Source: Desulforamulus putei DSM 12395
GTDB lineage: Bacteria > Bacillota > Desulfotomaculia > Desulfotomaculales > Desulfotomaculaceae
Direction: 5' to 3'
NCBI RefSeq assembly: GCF_900129195.1
Contig: NZ_FQUY01000024.1
Coordinates: 1 to 42,270 of the forward strand
DNA: 42,270 nt
Part shown: one piece after another, positions 1-9,541 of the stretch
Layout: each line of letters begins with the position of its first letter
Position numbering within the stretch: position 1 is the first letter of the stretch
Position numbers and translations under genes: made by a program
Notes under the pieces: model-generated
The model's input: only the letters and a program-made list of their open reading frames with translations
Databases searched by the model: none
What the model was told of the DNA's origin: nothing

Positions 1-105
1 ACCAACATTGCCTGTAGATTAGAGTTGGATAGTGAATGGTATGTTATTATGCAAGATGTACGATTAAATTTAAAAATTCAGGAAACATACCGGGTGATAA
101 TTTAA
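1..105 (+). CDS. 3' end of an unidentified gene (partial)
   Basis: An open frame runs from the window edge to a TAA at 103-105 and gives 34 residues ending in YRVII. The alternating charged and hydrophobic pattern (for example EWYVIMQDVRLNLKI) suggests a beta-rich domain end. A strong hairpin follows directly, as expected after a real gene. The family cannot be named from so short a piece. I see no second frame that competes. Confidence 0.5.
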   Translation, partial: TNIACRLELDSEWYVIMQDVRLNLKIQETYRVII

Positions 106-112
106 GTTAGAA

Positions 113-151
113 AAAGGGGGGGAGTGGTTGTTCTTGCCACTTCCTCCCTTT
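113..151 (+). terminator. hairpin after the left-edge gene
   Basis: A 15-bp stem (with a few G-T pairs) closes a 9-base loop: the A/G-rich arm ending GGAGTGG pairs with CCACTTCCTCCCTTT. It starts 8 bases after the stop of the partial gene. The following T tract is weak, so termination is likely but not certain. Confidence 0.5.
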
Positions 152-330
152 CTAAAATATCGGTCATTATATCCGTCAACTTTGGGTCATCATGCAACAT
201 CAATCTTAGGACATTATGCAGCGTTAATAACAATATAGCAATACTTCTAACAGAAATAAAGGGTAGACTGTCAGAATTAAAAAAAGATAACATATAGCCT
301 GGCTCTGAAATTGCGCCACATAATAATAAC

Positions 331-350
331 GCCCCGGGAACTCCCGGGGC
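331..350 (-). terminator. perfect 8-bp GC hairpin
   Basis: GCCCCGGG and CCCGGGGC flank the loop AACT. On the minus strand it follows the stop of the HicB-like remnant by 10 bases and leads into a T/A-rich stretch. It is probably that gene's old terminator. The bases between 152 and 330 hold nothing I can support as a gene. Confidence 0.5.
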
Positions 351-359
351 AAACTTATT

Positions 360-452
360 CTAAAGAGATTTTTTCCCAATACCCATGCTGATCAGGTGAG
401 ATAAGAATTGGTTAGCGCTGACACCCTCTTTTTTGGCTGTTTCGATAACCAT
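360..452 (-). pseudogene. HicB-like ribbon-helix-helix antitoxin, C-terminal remnant
   Basis: From the ATG at 452 the minus strand encodes 30 residues. They include KKEGVSANQFLSHLI, which matches the DNA-binding end of HicB-type and related ribbon-helix-helix antitoxins (pattern A.reGvSlNqf...L). The reading frame stays open a few codons upstream (ACTR) and then runs into the tRNA operon terminator, where no antitoxin sequence remains. Full HicB proteins also carry an N-terminal partial RNase H-like domain, which is absent, and no hicA partner is nearby. A hairpin at 331-350 follows the stop. I see no ribosome binding site in front of the ATG. I read it as the tail of a lost toxin-antitoxin locus; a tiny functional regulator is less likely. 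Confidence 0.5.
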
Positions 453-472
453 CCGTGTGCAGGCTTTTTGAA

Positions 473-511
473 ATAAAAACCCTCCGCAGGATTAAATAAG
501 TCCTCGGAGGG
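473..511 (-). terminator. terminator of the tRNA operon
   Basis: On the minus strand CCCTCCG pairs with CGGAGGG, with an inner AGGA/TCCT stem, followed by TTTTTATTT. It lies 12 bases after the CCA end of tRNA-Gly, the last gene of the cluster. Confidence 0.85.
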
Positions 512-522
512 CTTGATTTTAC

Positions 523-597
523 TGGAGCGGGTGACGGGGATCGAACCCGCAACCCTCAGCTTGGGAAGCTGATGCTCTACCATTGAGCTACACCCGC
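523..597 (-). tRNA. tRNA-Gly (anticodon CCC)
   Basis: The cloverleaf reads GCGGGTG...CACCCGC with a T discriminator and encoded CCA. The anticodon loop TTCCCAA is flanked by TCAGC/GCTGA and gives anticodon CCC, reading GGG. It is the last gene of a four-tRNA operon. TCC was considered, but the five-base-pair stem fixes CCC. Confidence 0.9.
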
Positions 598-657
598 ATC
601 TTATTAATAATTATATCCACCTGTTTAAAAAAATCAAACATCTATGAAATAAAATTT

Positions 658-733
658 TGGTGACCCATCCGCGACTCGAACGCGGGACACCCTGATTAAA
701 AGTCAGGTGCTCTACCAACTGAGCTAATGGGTC
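658..733 (-). tRNA. tRNA-Lys (anticodon TTT), second copy
   Basis: The acceptor stem is GACCCAT/ATGGGTC with an A discriminator and encoded CCA; the anticodon loop CTTTTAA gives TTT. It is almost identical to the copy at 854-929, differing in a compensatory base pair of the acceptor stem. This points to a tandem duplication around the Glu gene. Confidence 0.93.
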
Positions 734-763
734 ATGTAAAATAAGAGACAAAAAAACAAAAAT

Positions 764-839
764 TGGTGACCCCTACGGGATTCGAACCCGTGTTACCGCC
801 GTGAAAGGGCGGTGTCTTAGGCCGCTTGACCAAGGGGCC
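764..839 (-). tRNA. tRNA-Glu (anticodon TTC)
   Basis: The gene begins GGCCCCT and ends AGGGGTC followed by A and encoded CCA. The anticodon arm CCGCC-CTTTCAC-GGCGG gives TTC. It sits between the two lysine tRNAs in the same transcription unit. Confidence 0.93.
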
Positions 840-853
840 ACAAATTTTTGTGG

Positions 854-929
854 TGGTGATCCATCCGCGACTCGAACGCGGGACACCCTGATTAAAAGTC
901 AGGTGCTCTACCAACTGAGCTAATGGATC
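854..929 (-). tRNA. tRNA-Lys (anticodon TTT), first copy
   Basis: The acceptor stem is GATCCAT/ATGGATC with an A discriminator and encoded CCA; the anticodon is TTT. It is promoter-proximal in the Lys-Glu-Lys-Gly operon. Outside the acceptor stem it matches the other lysine copy. Confidence 0.93.
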
Positions 930-967
930 AGATATTGAATTAGAGGTCACGCAACCTCACATGTGAT

Positions 968-996
968 ATATTACAGCATCGCAAGAGAAGTGTCAA
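968..996 (-). promoter_or_regulatory. sigma-A promoter of the tRNA operon
   Basis: On the minus strand a perfect -35 TTGACA (991-996) and a -10 TAATAT (968-973) are separated by 17 bases. The -10 is about 40 bases before the first tRNA. Confidence 0.85.
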
Positions 997-1065
997 CAAG
1001 TTTGTCCTAAAAATATTCCTTTAACTTTTTAACAAAACTGTAATATAATGCACCAAATTTTAAAC

Positions 1066-1088
1066 AAAAAGGGGGGCCTTACGGCCCC
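1066..1088 (-). terminator. terminator after purA
   Basis: On the minus strand GGGGCC-GTAA-GGCCCC is followed by CC and TTTTT. It lies 10 bases after the purA stop. Confidence 0.85.
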
Positions 1089-1097
1089 ATTGGTTTG

Positions 1098-2677
<1,580 letters not shown>

Positions 2678-2683
2678 AGGAAT

Positions 2684-2712
2684 ATACTAACCCAGTTTCT
2701 TGTTATTGTCAA
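2684..2712 (-). promoter_or_regulatory. sigma-A promoter for purA
   Basis: On the minus strand TTGACA (2707-2712) and TAGTAT (2684-2689) are 17 bases apart. This is the only good promoter between dnaB and purA. Confidence 0.7.
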
Positions 2713-2782
2713 CCGGAATAAAGAAACGAAAAAGGGCAAACCAGCTGCATGGGCTTTGTTCTTTCTTGCACAATGTTATTTT

Positions 2783-4105
2783 CTATTCACGGCGGGCTAA
2801 ATTGACGAATTTTACAAATTCTTTAAAAAATCCCAGTTCAATGGTGCCAACAGAACCGTTCCTTTGCTTGGCTACGATAATTTCCGCGATGCCCTTTTTT
2901 TCTGAATCCGGATTGTAGTATTCGTCCCGGTAGATAAACATGATGAGGTCGGCATCCTGTTCGATGCTGCCGCTCTCCCGCAAATCGGACATCATGGGGT
3001 GTTTATCGGTGCGGCTTTCCACCGCCCGGCTTAACTGGGACAAGGCCAGCACCGGTACATTCAGTTCCTTGGCCAGGGCCTTCAGATTGCGGGAAATCTC
3101 GGCAATTTCCTGCTGGCGGTTTTCAATGCGTTTGCCGCCGGACATCAGCTGCAGGTAATCAATAATAATGAGACCTAGGCCCTTTTCGGCCTTCAGCCGC
3201 CTGGCCTTGGAACGAATCTCCCTTACCGTGGCGGCGCCGGTATCGTCCAGGTAAATGGGCGCCCGGGAAAGGTAGCGGGCAGCTTCATGGAGTTTGGCCC
3301 AGTCTTCGTCGGTAAGATCTCCTGTCCGCACCTTGTGGGCGTCTATCATGGCCTCGGAGCACAACATACGCTGCACCAGCTGCTCCTTGGACATTTCCAA
3401 ACTGAAGATACCCACCGGCACCTGATGCTTTAGGGCCGCATACTGGCCGATCAAAATGGCAAAGGCGGTTTTACCCATACTGGGACGGGCCGCCAGGATA
3501 ATTAAGTCCCCTTTTTGCAGGCCGTTGGTCATACGGTCTAAATCGTGGAACCCTGTGGGGACACCGGATATTTTGCCCCGGTTGCTATAGACATGTTCGA
3601 TTTCTTCAAAGGTCTTGACCAAAATTTCTTTAATAGGTGTAAAGGTATCGCCGCTGCGGCGCCGGCCCAGTTCCAGAATGGAGCGTTCGGCCTCGTCCAA
3701 CAGCTCTTCGGGATTTTCGCTTCCCTCGTAGCCCCGGGCGGAGATCCTGGTGGTGACAGAAATGAGGGCCCGGGTGAGGGCCTTTTCCTCCACGATGCGG
3801 GCGTAATATTCGGCATTGGCGGCTGTGGGCACCAGATTGGCTAGGGTGGCCACATAGGTGACGCCGCCCACCTTCTCCAGATCGCCCCTGGCCCGCAGAA
3901 GGTCGGTGACGGTAATGAGGTCCACCGGTCGGCCAGCTTCGGCCAATTCCAGGATCACTTCGTAAATAATACGGTGGCTGTCGCGGTAAAAGTCCTCCGG
4001 TTTCAGGAACTCCATCACTCTGAAGATGGCCTCCCGCTCCAGCAGCATGGCCCCCAGCACCGACTGTTCCGCTTCTATATTTTGTGGTGGTACACGGTCC
4101 AACAT
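2783..4105 (-). CDS. dnaB: replicative DNA helicase DnaB
   Basis: This is the hexameric 5'-3' helicase that unwinds DNA at the fork. The N-terminal primase-interacting domain occupies about residues 1-105. It is followed by a RecA-like motor with Walker A ARPSMGKT, Walker B LIIIDYLQLM, the SQLSRAVE segment and the C-terminal DADLIMFIYR motif. I place the start at ATG 4105, giving MLDRVPPQN and 440 residues. GAAGGGTG precedes it, whereas the in-frame ATG 21 bases upstream has no ribosome site. It follows lonC by 37 bases on the same strand, so the rplI-lonC-dnaB cluster is probably cotranscribed. No intein is seen. Confidence 0.98.
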   Translation of the reverse strand: MLDRVPPQNIEAEQSVLGAMLLEREAIFRVMEFLKPEDFYRDSHRIIYEVILELAEAGRPVDLITVTDLLRARGDLEKVGGVTYVATLANLVPTAANAEYYARIVEEKALTRALISVTTRISARGYEGSENPEELLDEAERSILELGRRRSGDTFTPIKEILVKTFEEIEHVYSNRGKISGVPTGFHDLDRMTNGLQKGDLIILAARPSMGKTAFAILIGQYAALKHQVPVGIFSLEMSKEQLVQRMLCSEAMIDAHKVRTGDLTDEDWAKLHEAARYLSRAPIYLDDTGAATVREIRSKARRLKAEKGLGLIIIDYLQLMSGGKRIENRQQEIAEISRNLKALAKELNVPVLALSQLSRAVESRTDKHPMMSDLRESGSIEQDADLIMFIYRDEYYNPDSEKKGIAEIIVAKQRNGSVGTIELGFFKEFVKFVNLARRE

Positions 4106-4142
4106 GGGTATCACCCTTCGGGTCATTCTGTATGTCCGTTAA

Positions 4143-6086
4143 CTAACCGGCCAAACTGCCGGCCTGATCGTCCGGCAAAATGTGCTGTAAGATTTCTTCT
4201 ACCCTTTGAACAGGAACCACTTCAATGCCTTTCAGGTCCACCGGTACGTCCTGCATGTTTTCTTTGGGAATAAACACCTTTTTGATACCGGCCTGTTTGG
4301 CGCCATAGATTTTCTCAAACACCCCGCCCACGGCCCGTACCTTTCCTTGAATGGAAATCTCCCCGGTTACCGCAATGTCCTGGGGGATGGGCTGTTCCTG
4401 AACAGCGCTCAGCATGGCCAGCATAATGGCCACGCCGGCGGAGGGTCCATCGATGCGGCCGCCGCCCACCACATTGATATGGATGTCGTAATTGCTGATA
4501 TCTTTGCCGGTGAGTTTGCGGATGACGGAGGCGGCGTTGAATACCGAATCCCTGGCCATACTGCCGGCGGTATCGTTAAAACGGATGTTTCCCTGTCCCG
4601 GGTTGCGGGTAGGAAAAGCGACGGCTTCAATTTCCAAAACCGAACCGAGGTAGCCGGCTACCCCTAGGCCAAAGATCTTACCCACTTCCGGTTCATCGGA
4701 TGCTTTGGTTAACACATAGGGGGTCAAACGGCTTACCTGAACCACTTCATAGATATCCTGAACCGTAATATAAACGGGGGTGCCGGGGCTTTCCTGCCGG
4801 CGGAAGCAGGCCAGACCGTAGGCGTCCGCTAAAATGTTAATGGCTTTTCTGCCCTCAATGGTGTACTCGGAGATAATTTCCGGCACTTGAGCATCAATTT
4901 TTACCGCCAGCTTCGCTGCCGCCTGTTTAATAATATCCTGAATGGCTGCCGGGGTGAGGGGTTCAAAAAACACCTCGGCACAGCGGGAACGCACGGCCGG
5001 ATTAATATCCTCCGGGTCCCGGGTGGTGGCGCCGATGAGAACGAAGTCCGCCGGCGCTCCTTCTTCAAATATTTTTTTAATGTACCGGGGTACATTGGGA
5101 TCATTGGGGTCGTAATAGGCCGAGTCAAAAAAGACCCGCTTGTCCTCCAGCACTTTGAGGAGCTTGTTTTGCAGAGCCGGGTCCAGTTCGCCAATTTCAT
5201 CAATAAACAAAACGCCGCCGTGGGCATCGGTGACCAGGCCCAGTTTCGGCTCCGGAACACCTGTTTCCGCCAAGTCCCGGCGGGCACCCTGGTAAATGGG
5301 GTCATGGACAGAGCCCAGCAGAGGGTTGGTCACTTCCCTGGGGTCCCAGCGGAGGGTGGTGCCATCCACTTCCACAAAGGGAGCGTCCTTGGCAAAGGGG
5401 GCTCCTTTCATGCCCTTGGCCGCTTCCAGGGCCAGCCGGGCAGCGGTGGTTTTACCAACCCCCGGGGGGCCGTAAAGGATGATGTGCTGGGGAAAGGGAG
5501 AGGCCAGCTTGGCCAGCAGGGCCTTAACAGCCCGCTCCTGGCCAATGACTTCGTCAAAACTTTCCGGACGCAGGATTTCCATGGCGGAAGAAGCCAGTTT
5601 CTTGGATTCTAACTTCTCCAGAACGGCCAGCCTTTTTAAGGTCTGGGCGTTTTCCGGGCCGCTGCTTTCCTTAATGACCTGCAGCTTGATTTCACGAATA
5701 TAGTCTTCGTGACGCTGGTTCATCTTTTCGCCGATTTTCTTTTCCAGTTCCTCTTCCACTGTGCGCCGGGCAACGGTATCGGCAATTTCGTCCTGTAGGG
5801 TTTCTAAAATAGCCGGGATCTCTTCGATGGAAGGCAAATCTTCGTAGGTTGGATCTTCAAATACCAGCTTTTGTAAAGCCAGTACCCTTTCCTCAATCTT
5901 GTCGGAACGCATCAATTGCAAGGCTTCCAATTTTCCTGCCCGCAGTACCAGCTTGTCCGAGCCATAAATATTGCTTAACAGCCCGTACATGGCTGTAACC
6001 TGCCGCTGCAGTTGGTCCAGTTTGGAAAATTGACCGGAATCCTGTTCTTTGGCGCCGCTCATGAACCTTTCGAGGAAAACTTTCAT
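4143..6086 (-). CDS. lonC: spore-former type Lon protease (LonC)
   Basis: This ATP-dependent cytoplasmic serine protease belongs to the Lon subfamily restricted to endospore formers. The 647 residues lack the long N-terminal substrate domain of LonA. In its place is a predicted coiled-coil, charged stretch (about 90-175). The AAA+ module begins near residue 180 with Walker A GPPGVGKT and Walker B GGVLFIDEIGEL. The C-terminal protease domain carries the catalytic serine in DGPSAG and a lysine in the following KQAGIKKVFIP region. The start ATG has AAAGGAG 8-10 bases upstream. It lies between rplI and dnaB. The family link to sporulation is known; the substrate is not. Confidence 0.9.
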   Translation of the reverse strand: MKVFLERFMSGAKEQDSGQFSKLDQLQRQVTAMYGLLSNIYGSDKLVLRAGKLEALQLMRSDKIEERVLALQKLVFEDPTYEDLPSIEEIPAILETLQDEIADTVARRTVEEELEKKIGEKMNQRHEDYIREIKLQVIKESSGPENAQTLKRLAVLEKLESKKLASSAMEILRPESFDEVIGQERAVKALLAKLASPFPQHIILYGPPGVGKTTAARLALEAAKGMKGAPFAKDAPFVEVDGTTLRWDPREVTNPLLGSVHDPIYQGARRDLAETGVPEPKLGLVTDAHGGVLFIDEIGELDPALQNKLLKVLEDKRVFFDSAYYDPNDPNVPRYIKKIFEEGAPADFVLIGATTRDPEDINPAVRSRCAEVFFEPLTPAAIQDIIKQAAAKLAVKIDAQVPEIISEYTIEGRKAINILADAYGLACFRRQESPGTPVYITVQDIYEVVQVSRLTPYVLTKASDEPEVGKIFGLGVAGYLGSVLEIEAVAFPTRNPGQGNIRFNDTAGSMARDSVFNAASVIRKLTGKDISNYDIHINVVGGGRIDGPSAGVAIMLAMLSAVQEQPIPQDIAVTGEISIQGKVRAVGGVFEKIYGAKQAGIKKVFIPKENMQDVPVDLKGIEVVPVQRVEEILQHILPDDQAGSLAG

Positions 6087-6134
6087 TTATGCTGCTCCTT
6101 TCAATGCCTGATCCTGTCCCGGTTCCTGTGGATT

Positions 6135-6584
6135 TTACTCTACGGCAACAACGTTCACATTTATTTCAGCCTGGGCCACCGGATGGATTTTAACGGTGAT
6201 TTTGTGGTTCCCCAGTGTTTTGATGGGCTCCTTCAGTACAATTTTTTTCTTGTCGATGTCATAACCATGCTGGGCCTTGAGGCCGTCTGCAATGTCCTTG
6301 TTGCTGATGGCGCCGAACAAGCGGCCGGCGTCGCCCACCTTGGCCTTCAACACCACCGTTAAATCATTGATTTTGGCTGCCAGTTCTCTGGCCTGTTCCT
6401 CTTCCTTTTGCTTCTTGGCAGCCTGGGTTTGTTTCTGGTTCTGAATTTCCTTCAGCTTACCCTGGGAAGCCGGGGAGGCCAGGTTCCGCGGGAACAAAAA
6501 GTTTCTTGCGTACCCCTCGGTAACGTTAACGATATCTCCTTTTTTGCCCAGTTTGGCAACGTCCTGTAAAAGCACAACCTGCAT
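6135..6584 (-). CDS. rplI: 50S ribosomal protein bL9
   Basis: The protein binds 23S rRNA at the base of the L1 stalk. Its 149 residues show the bL9 layout: an N-terminal RNA-binding domain with VAKLGKKGDIVNVTEGYARNFL, a lysine/glutamate/glutamine-rich connecting helix (about 48-80), and a C-terminal domain with KVGDAGRLFGAISNKDI. GAAGGAGG precedes the ATG. It sits 31 bases after yybS and 48 before lonC. Confidence 0.98.
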   Translation of the reverse strand: MQVVLLQDVAKLGKKGDIVNVTEGYARNFLFPRNLASPASQGKLKEIQNQKQTQAAKKQKEEEQARELAAKINDLTVVLKAKVGDAGRLFGAISNKDIADGLKAQHGYDIDKKKIVLKEPIKTLGNHKITVKIHPVAQAEINVNVVAVE

Positions 6585-6615
6585 GGCAATCCTCCTTCTA
6601 TAATGAAAGTAATCC

Positions 6616-7575
6616 TTAGTTTTCTCTTTTCGCTAACGGCCGGCGAAGGTTGAAAATAGTGTCCAGTACCCCCAGTACCACAATGGCGGGGTACATCAAT
6701 GTAATGTAAAGGATTAAAATCACTGTCAAAACCATTTTAAAGGGCTTGGAAAAAGGAATCTTTTTAAAAAAATGCACCACCACCGACAGGCCGATGATAA
6801 AGAAGATAAAGAGAAAGACGGTCAGGATATTCTGCCCTATCACTTTGACGGTGTTCAACGCAAATTGGTTGCCTCCCAGGTAAAAAATGAGGCCCAGGAT
6901 GATCCCCCAGATGGCGTACCAGGGCAACCTCCATTGACTGAAAGGAGGCAGGGCATTCACTTGATAATCCAGTTTTCTTAGCACCCGGTTCCCCACCATA
7001 TAGGACAGGCCTGCGGATAACATCCCGTGCAGGACAAAATATGCCGGTAATAACAGGAGGGAGGCCCTTACTGTTTGCCTGAACAATTCCTGCTGCTCTG
7101 CCGGTACCGGGTTGCCTGCTTCTTCATACATGGAAAACACCGCGTTGAGTGATTCATTGATGGCAGCGTGTATCATCTCAATATTGATTCCCGACACAAA
7201 AACCGTTAAAGCAATGACGGTCAGGTAGGCAATGACGGAAACCACAGAGGCTGCCACCAGGGCATGGCCCGGTGATACGTAATTTTTATAGAGCAGACCC
7301 AGAACCAGTCCCAGGGGGCCAAAGAGGATAAACAGCAGCAGAACCTTCAAGGGGCTGGGATAGAGGACCATCAATAAAAATCCTGTTACCAAAAGGGACA
7401 GGACCGCCGTATATAAGCCCCTGCGTCTTACCAAAACAGCCAGAGGAATTGGCATGAGGATGCTGATTAAAAATAAAAACGGGGGAATGAACATCCCCAG
7501 CAAACCCAGCACCGCCGTAAGCCCGGCCGTAAAGGCCCCGTCCACCAGCGCCCGGGTATCTCTAAAGGAAGCCAA
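6616..7575 (-). CDS. yybS: YybS family membrane protein (DUF2232)
   Basis: This is a 319-residue polytopic membrane protein with about eight hydrophobic segments. It is the usual neighbour of rplI in Bacilli and Clostridia. DUF2232 proteins resemble the membrane subunits of ECF-type transporters, but no substrate is established. The start is TTG at 7575, preceded by AAGAGGTGATC; the protein begins MASFRDTRALVDGAF. The C-terminus is basic (RRPLAKREN). It follows the MazG-like remnant and probably heads the yybS-rplI-lonC-dnaB transcription unit. Confidence 0.85.
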   Translation of the reverse strand: MASFRDTRALVDGAFTAGLTAVLGLLGMFIPPFLFLISILMPIPLAVLVRRRGLYTAVLSLLVTGFLLMVLYPSPLKVLLLFILFGPLGLVLGLLYKNYVSPGHALVAASVVSVIAYLTVIALTVFVSGINIEMIHAAINESLNAVFSMYEEAGNPVPAEQQELFRQTVRASLLLLPAYFVLHGMLSAGLSYMVGNRVLRKLDYQVNALPPFSQWRLPWYAIWGIILGLIFYLGGNQFALNTVKVIGQNILTVFLFIFFIIGLSVVVHFFKKIPFSKPFKMVLTVILILYITLMYPAIVVLGVLDTIFNLRRPLAKREN

Positions 7576-7653
7576 ACAAAGATCACCTCTTCTTATCCGT
7601 CATATATGTTTGAAGGGAGTCCGACATTATTTCTTCTTCCATTTTATCTTCCC

Positions 7654-7746
7654 TTACAAGGACAGGGATGACAGAACATCAGCCTTGAGCCATTCAATCA
7701 GTTTAATGTTGCTGTCTATAGCATTTTCCTGCCGAGAGGGGAGCAT
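7654..7746 (-). pseudogene. MazG-like protein, truncated N-terminal remnant
   Basis: From ATG 7746 the minus strand encodes 30 residues containing SNIKLIEWLKADVLSSL. This matches my recollection of the start of the roughly 100-residue MazG-like proteins found upstream of yybS in Peptococcaceae (pattern N.k.IEWLK.eLL). The frame stops at TAA 7654-7656, and the rest of the expected helical protein is not found before yybS. AAGGTGATAAG lies upstream of the ATG. A 19-codon frame with AAGGGAAG in front (ending just before yybS) follows, but shows no homology I recognise. I infer an internal deletion. The remaining upstream bases 7747-7901 show no gene. Confidence 0.45.
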
Positions 7747-7901
7747 GCAGAAGACTCTTATCACCTTAAAACAACTAAAGATTCGCTGGCACCGGCGGCA
7801 TTTCCTGCAACAGGTCTGTGTTATTTGTTCCCGCCACTGGTTAAATCAGCATAAATCAGCACATTCCAGTGGGCTCTGACCATTTCCTCCGGCACAAAAG
7901 T

Positions 7902-7937
7902 AAAAGCTGTTGATCCCTGCCGGGGTTAACAGCTTTT
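7902..7937. terminator. terminator after the MarR gene
   Basis: The 10-bp arms AAAAGCTGTT and AACAGCTTTT enclose a 16-base loop. The A/T ends allow it to work on either strand; on the minus strand it follows the marR-type gene. Confidence 0.75.
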
Positions 7938-7954
7938 AGCAAGAAAATCTTGTA

Positions 7955-8365
7955 TTACAGGGAGGATTCCAGCTTGCTAAGGAGTTTAATTAATGTTTCC
8001 AGTTCCTCTTCCGTAAAATGACCTTTAATTTTATCCTGAATGTATTCTTCAAAACCGGGGAATTGCTCTTTTAAATTTTTGGCCTTTTCTGTCAAAAAGA
8101 TTCGCACCACCCGCCGGTCTTCCTGATTCCTTTCCCGGCGCACCAGCCCGTCTCGCTCCATGCGGTCCACCAGAGAAGTAATGGTGCTGGCCTTTAAAAA
8201 CAGTTTGTCCCCCAATTCGGTAACGGTGAGGCCGTCCTGCCGCCATAATTTCAGTAAGGCGGACAAGGGGGCGGGGTCCAAACCCATTTGTTCAGCCAGA
8301 TTGCCGAATTGAATTTGCATTTTTTTGAAAGCCATGTAAAGACTGAAGGCCAATTTACTCTCCAT
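7955..8365 (-). CDS. MarR family transcriptional regulator
   Basis: The 136 residues show the MarR winged helix: LTVTELGDKLFLKASTITSLVDRMERDGLV forms the helix-turn-helix in two parts, and RRERNQEDRRVVRIFLTEKA gives the wing with its conserved D-R-R. Such dimers repress efflux or stress genes and often their own gene. GGAG lies 10 bases before the ATG. The upstream region has a TATAAT (about 8411-8416) without a good -35, and no obvious palindrome. No target gene is adjacent: the flanks are ribosomal and replication operons. Confidence 0.92.
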   Translation of the reverse strand: MESKLAFSLYMAFKKMQIQFGNLAEQMGLDPAPLSALLKLWRQDGLTVTELGDKLFLKASTITSLVDRMERDGLVRRERNQEDRRVVRIFLTEKAKNLKEQFPGFEEYIQDKIKGHFTEEELETLIKLLSKLESSL

Positions 8366-8482
8366 GGGAAATGCTCCGGTTCACAAGATTATGCCATTAT
8401 TATACGGCTTATTCATATTAAAGTCCATAAAGGTGGTTCTGTTTCGTGATATTTGTATTGGAAATGTTTTTAAACAAAAGTA

Positions 8483-8510
8483 AAAGGATGGGGGATATCC
8501 CTCATCCTTT
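8483..8510 (-). terminator. terminator after rpsR
   Basis: On the minus strand AAAGGATG/CATCCTTT arms with an inner GGGATATCCC core lead into TTTTACTTTTG. It begins 9 bases after the rpsR stop. Confidence 0.8.
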
Positions 8511-8518
8511 CGGAGATC

Positions 8519-8752
8519 TTAGGATTCTGCAGTAAAGGGCAGCAGGGCAATATTACGAGCCCGCTTAATGGCAGTTGTCAGCATCCGCTGGTGATGCGCA
8601 CAGTTGCCGGAAATACGGCGGGGTAAAATTTTACCGCGCTCGGTAATATATTTCTTTAACTTGGAAACTTCTTTATAGTCAATGGTTGTTGCTTTATCTA
8701 CACAGAAGCTGCAGACACGCTTTTTGCCTCTGCGTCCACGCTCACGTTTCAC
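8519..8752 (-). CDS. rpsR: 30S ribosomal protein bS18
   Basis: Seventy-seven residues with the bS18 core [24 protein letters not shown] and the tail [10 protein letters not shown]. It keeps the zinc-type cysteines (CSFC, and C-AHH after the RRISGN segment). It is the last gene of rpsF-ssb-rpsR. With bS6 it binds the rpsF leader and the 30S platform. Confidence 0.98.
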   Translation of the reverse strand: MKRERGRRGKKRVCSFCVDKATTIDYKEVSKLKKYITERGKILPRRISGNCAHHQRMLTTAIKRARNIALLPFTAES

Positions 8753-8794
8753 AGTTTTCCCTCCTTGCTCGGGTACCGGCTTTTAGTCTAACCC

Positions 8795-9202
8795 CTAGAA
8801 CGGTATGTCATCTCCGCTAAAGCTGATCTCGCTTCCAAAACCGCCGCCACCAAAGGAACTGCTGCCTTGATTGTCCCGATCTTTCGGCCAATCAAGGAAC
8901 TTGATGGTATCTGCCACCACTTCAGCGGCTTTGCGGCGAATTCCCTGGTTGTCATCATAGGAACGGATTTGCAGGCGGCCTTCCACAGCGATCAGGCGAC
9001 CCTTGCCCAGGTTGTTGGCGCAGGTCTCGGCTTGTTTCTGCCACACTACAATATCGATAAAGTCCGTTTCTTTTTCTTTTTCTTTATTAAACTGAGGGCG
9101 ATCCACCGCCAGTGTCATTTTTGCCACAGCAATGCCGTTGGTGGTATAACGAAGTTCTGGATCCCGGGTCAGACGCCCAATTAAAATAACCTTATTGAGC
9201 AT
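8795..9202 (-). CDS. ssb: single-stranded DNA-binding protein
   Basis: A 135-residue OB-fold protein starting MLNKVILIGRLTRDPELRY and ending in the acidic tip GDDIPF that docks replication and repair partners. The linker is short and glycine-rich. I choose ATG 9202 because AAGGCGGTG stands 7 bases upstream; an extension 11 codons upstream would read through the end of rpsF spacing without a ribosome site. It lies between rpsF and rpsR, the standard arrangement. Confidence 0.97.
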   Translation of the reverse strand: MLNKVILIGRLTRDPELRYTTNGIAVAKMTLAVDRPQFNKEKEKETDFIDIVVWQKQAETCANNLGKGRLIAVEGRLQIRSYDDNQGIRRKAAEVVADTIKFLDWPKDRDNQGSSSFGGGGFGSEISFSGDDIPF

Positions 9203-9238
9203 TGTTAACACCGCCTTGGGTTGTTCTATCAACAAAAC

Positions 9239-9526
9239 CTACTCATCTTCGCGTGTGATCATGTGGCGAATGATGTCATCATTAATCTTCATAACCCGGT
9301 CCAACTCAGCGGCTGCAGCGGCTTCTGCTTTGAACTGCATTACTACGTAGATGCCCTCTTTCATGTGGTTAATTTCATAAGCCAGGCGACGCTTACCCCA
9401 CTTGTCCAGTTTGGTAACCTCGGCGCCTCTTTCTTCCACCAGGGCTTTAAATTTTTCTACCAATGCAGTTACTTTTTCTTCTTCAACCTCGGGTTTGATG
9501 ATATACATCACTTCATAATTGCGCAC
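9239..9526 (-). CDS. rpsF: 30S ribosomal protein bS6
   Basis: Ninety-five residues starting with the motif MRNYEVMYIIKPE and including KWGKRRLAYEI, typical of bS6. GGAGGAGGTG precedes the start. The start codon is TTG or GTG-like in the context AACTGTTG. It forms the bS6:bS18 heterodimer and is preceded by a leader that can bind that dimer. Confidence 0.97.
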   Translation of the reverse strand: MRNYEVMYIIKPEVEEEKVTALVEKFKALVEERGAEVTKLDKWGKRRLAYEINHMKEGIYVVMQFKAEAAAAAELDRVMKINDDIIRHMITREDE

Positions 9527-9541
9527 AACAGTTCACCTCCT

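Noticed and set aside
102-293. A 63-codon leftward frame facing the left-edge partial gene
   Set aside because: It has no ribosome site, overlaps the terminator hairpin at 113-151, and resembles no family I know.
4887-5612. A long rightward frame opposite lonC
   Set aside because: It is an antisense shadow of a strongly conserved gene with no ribosome site; the same holds for other long frames opposite purA, dnaB, mscS and the M18 gene.
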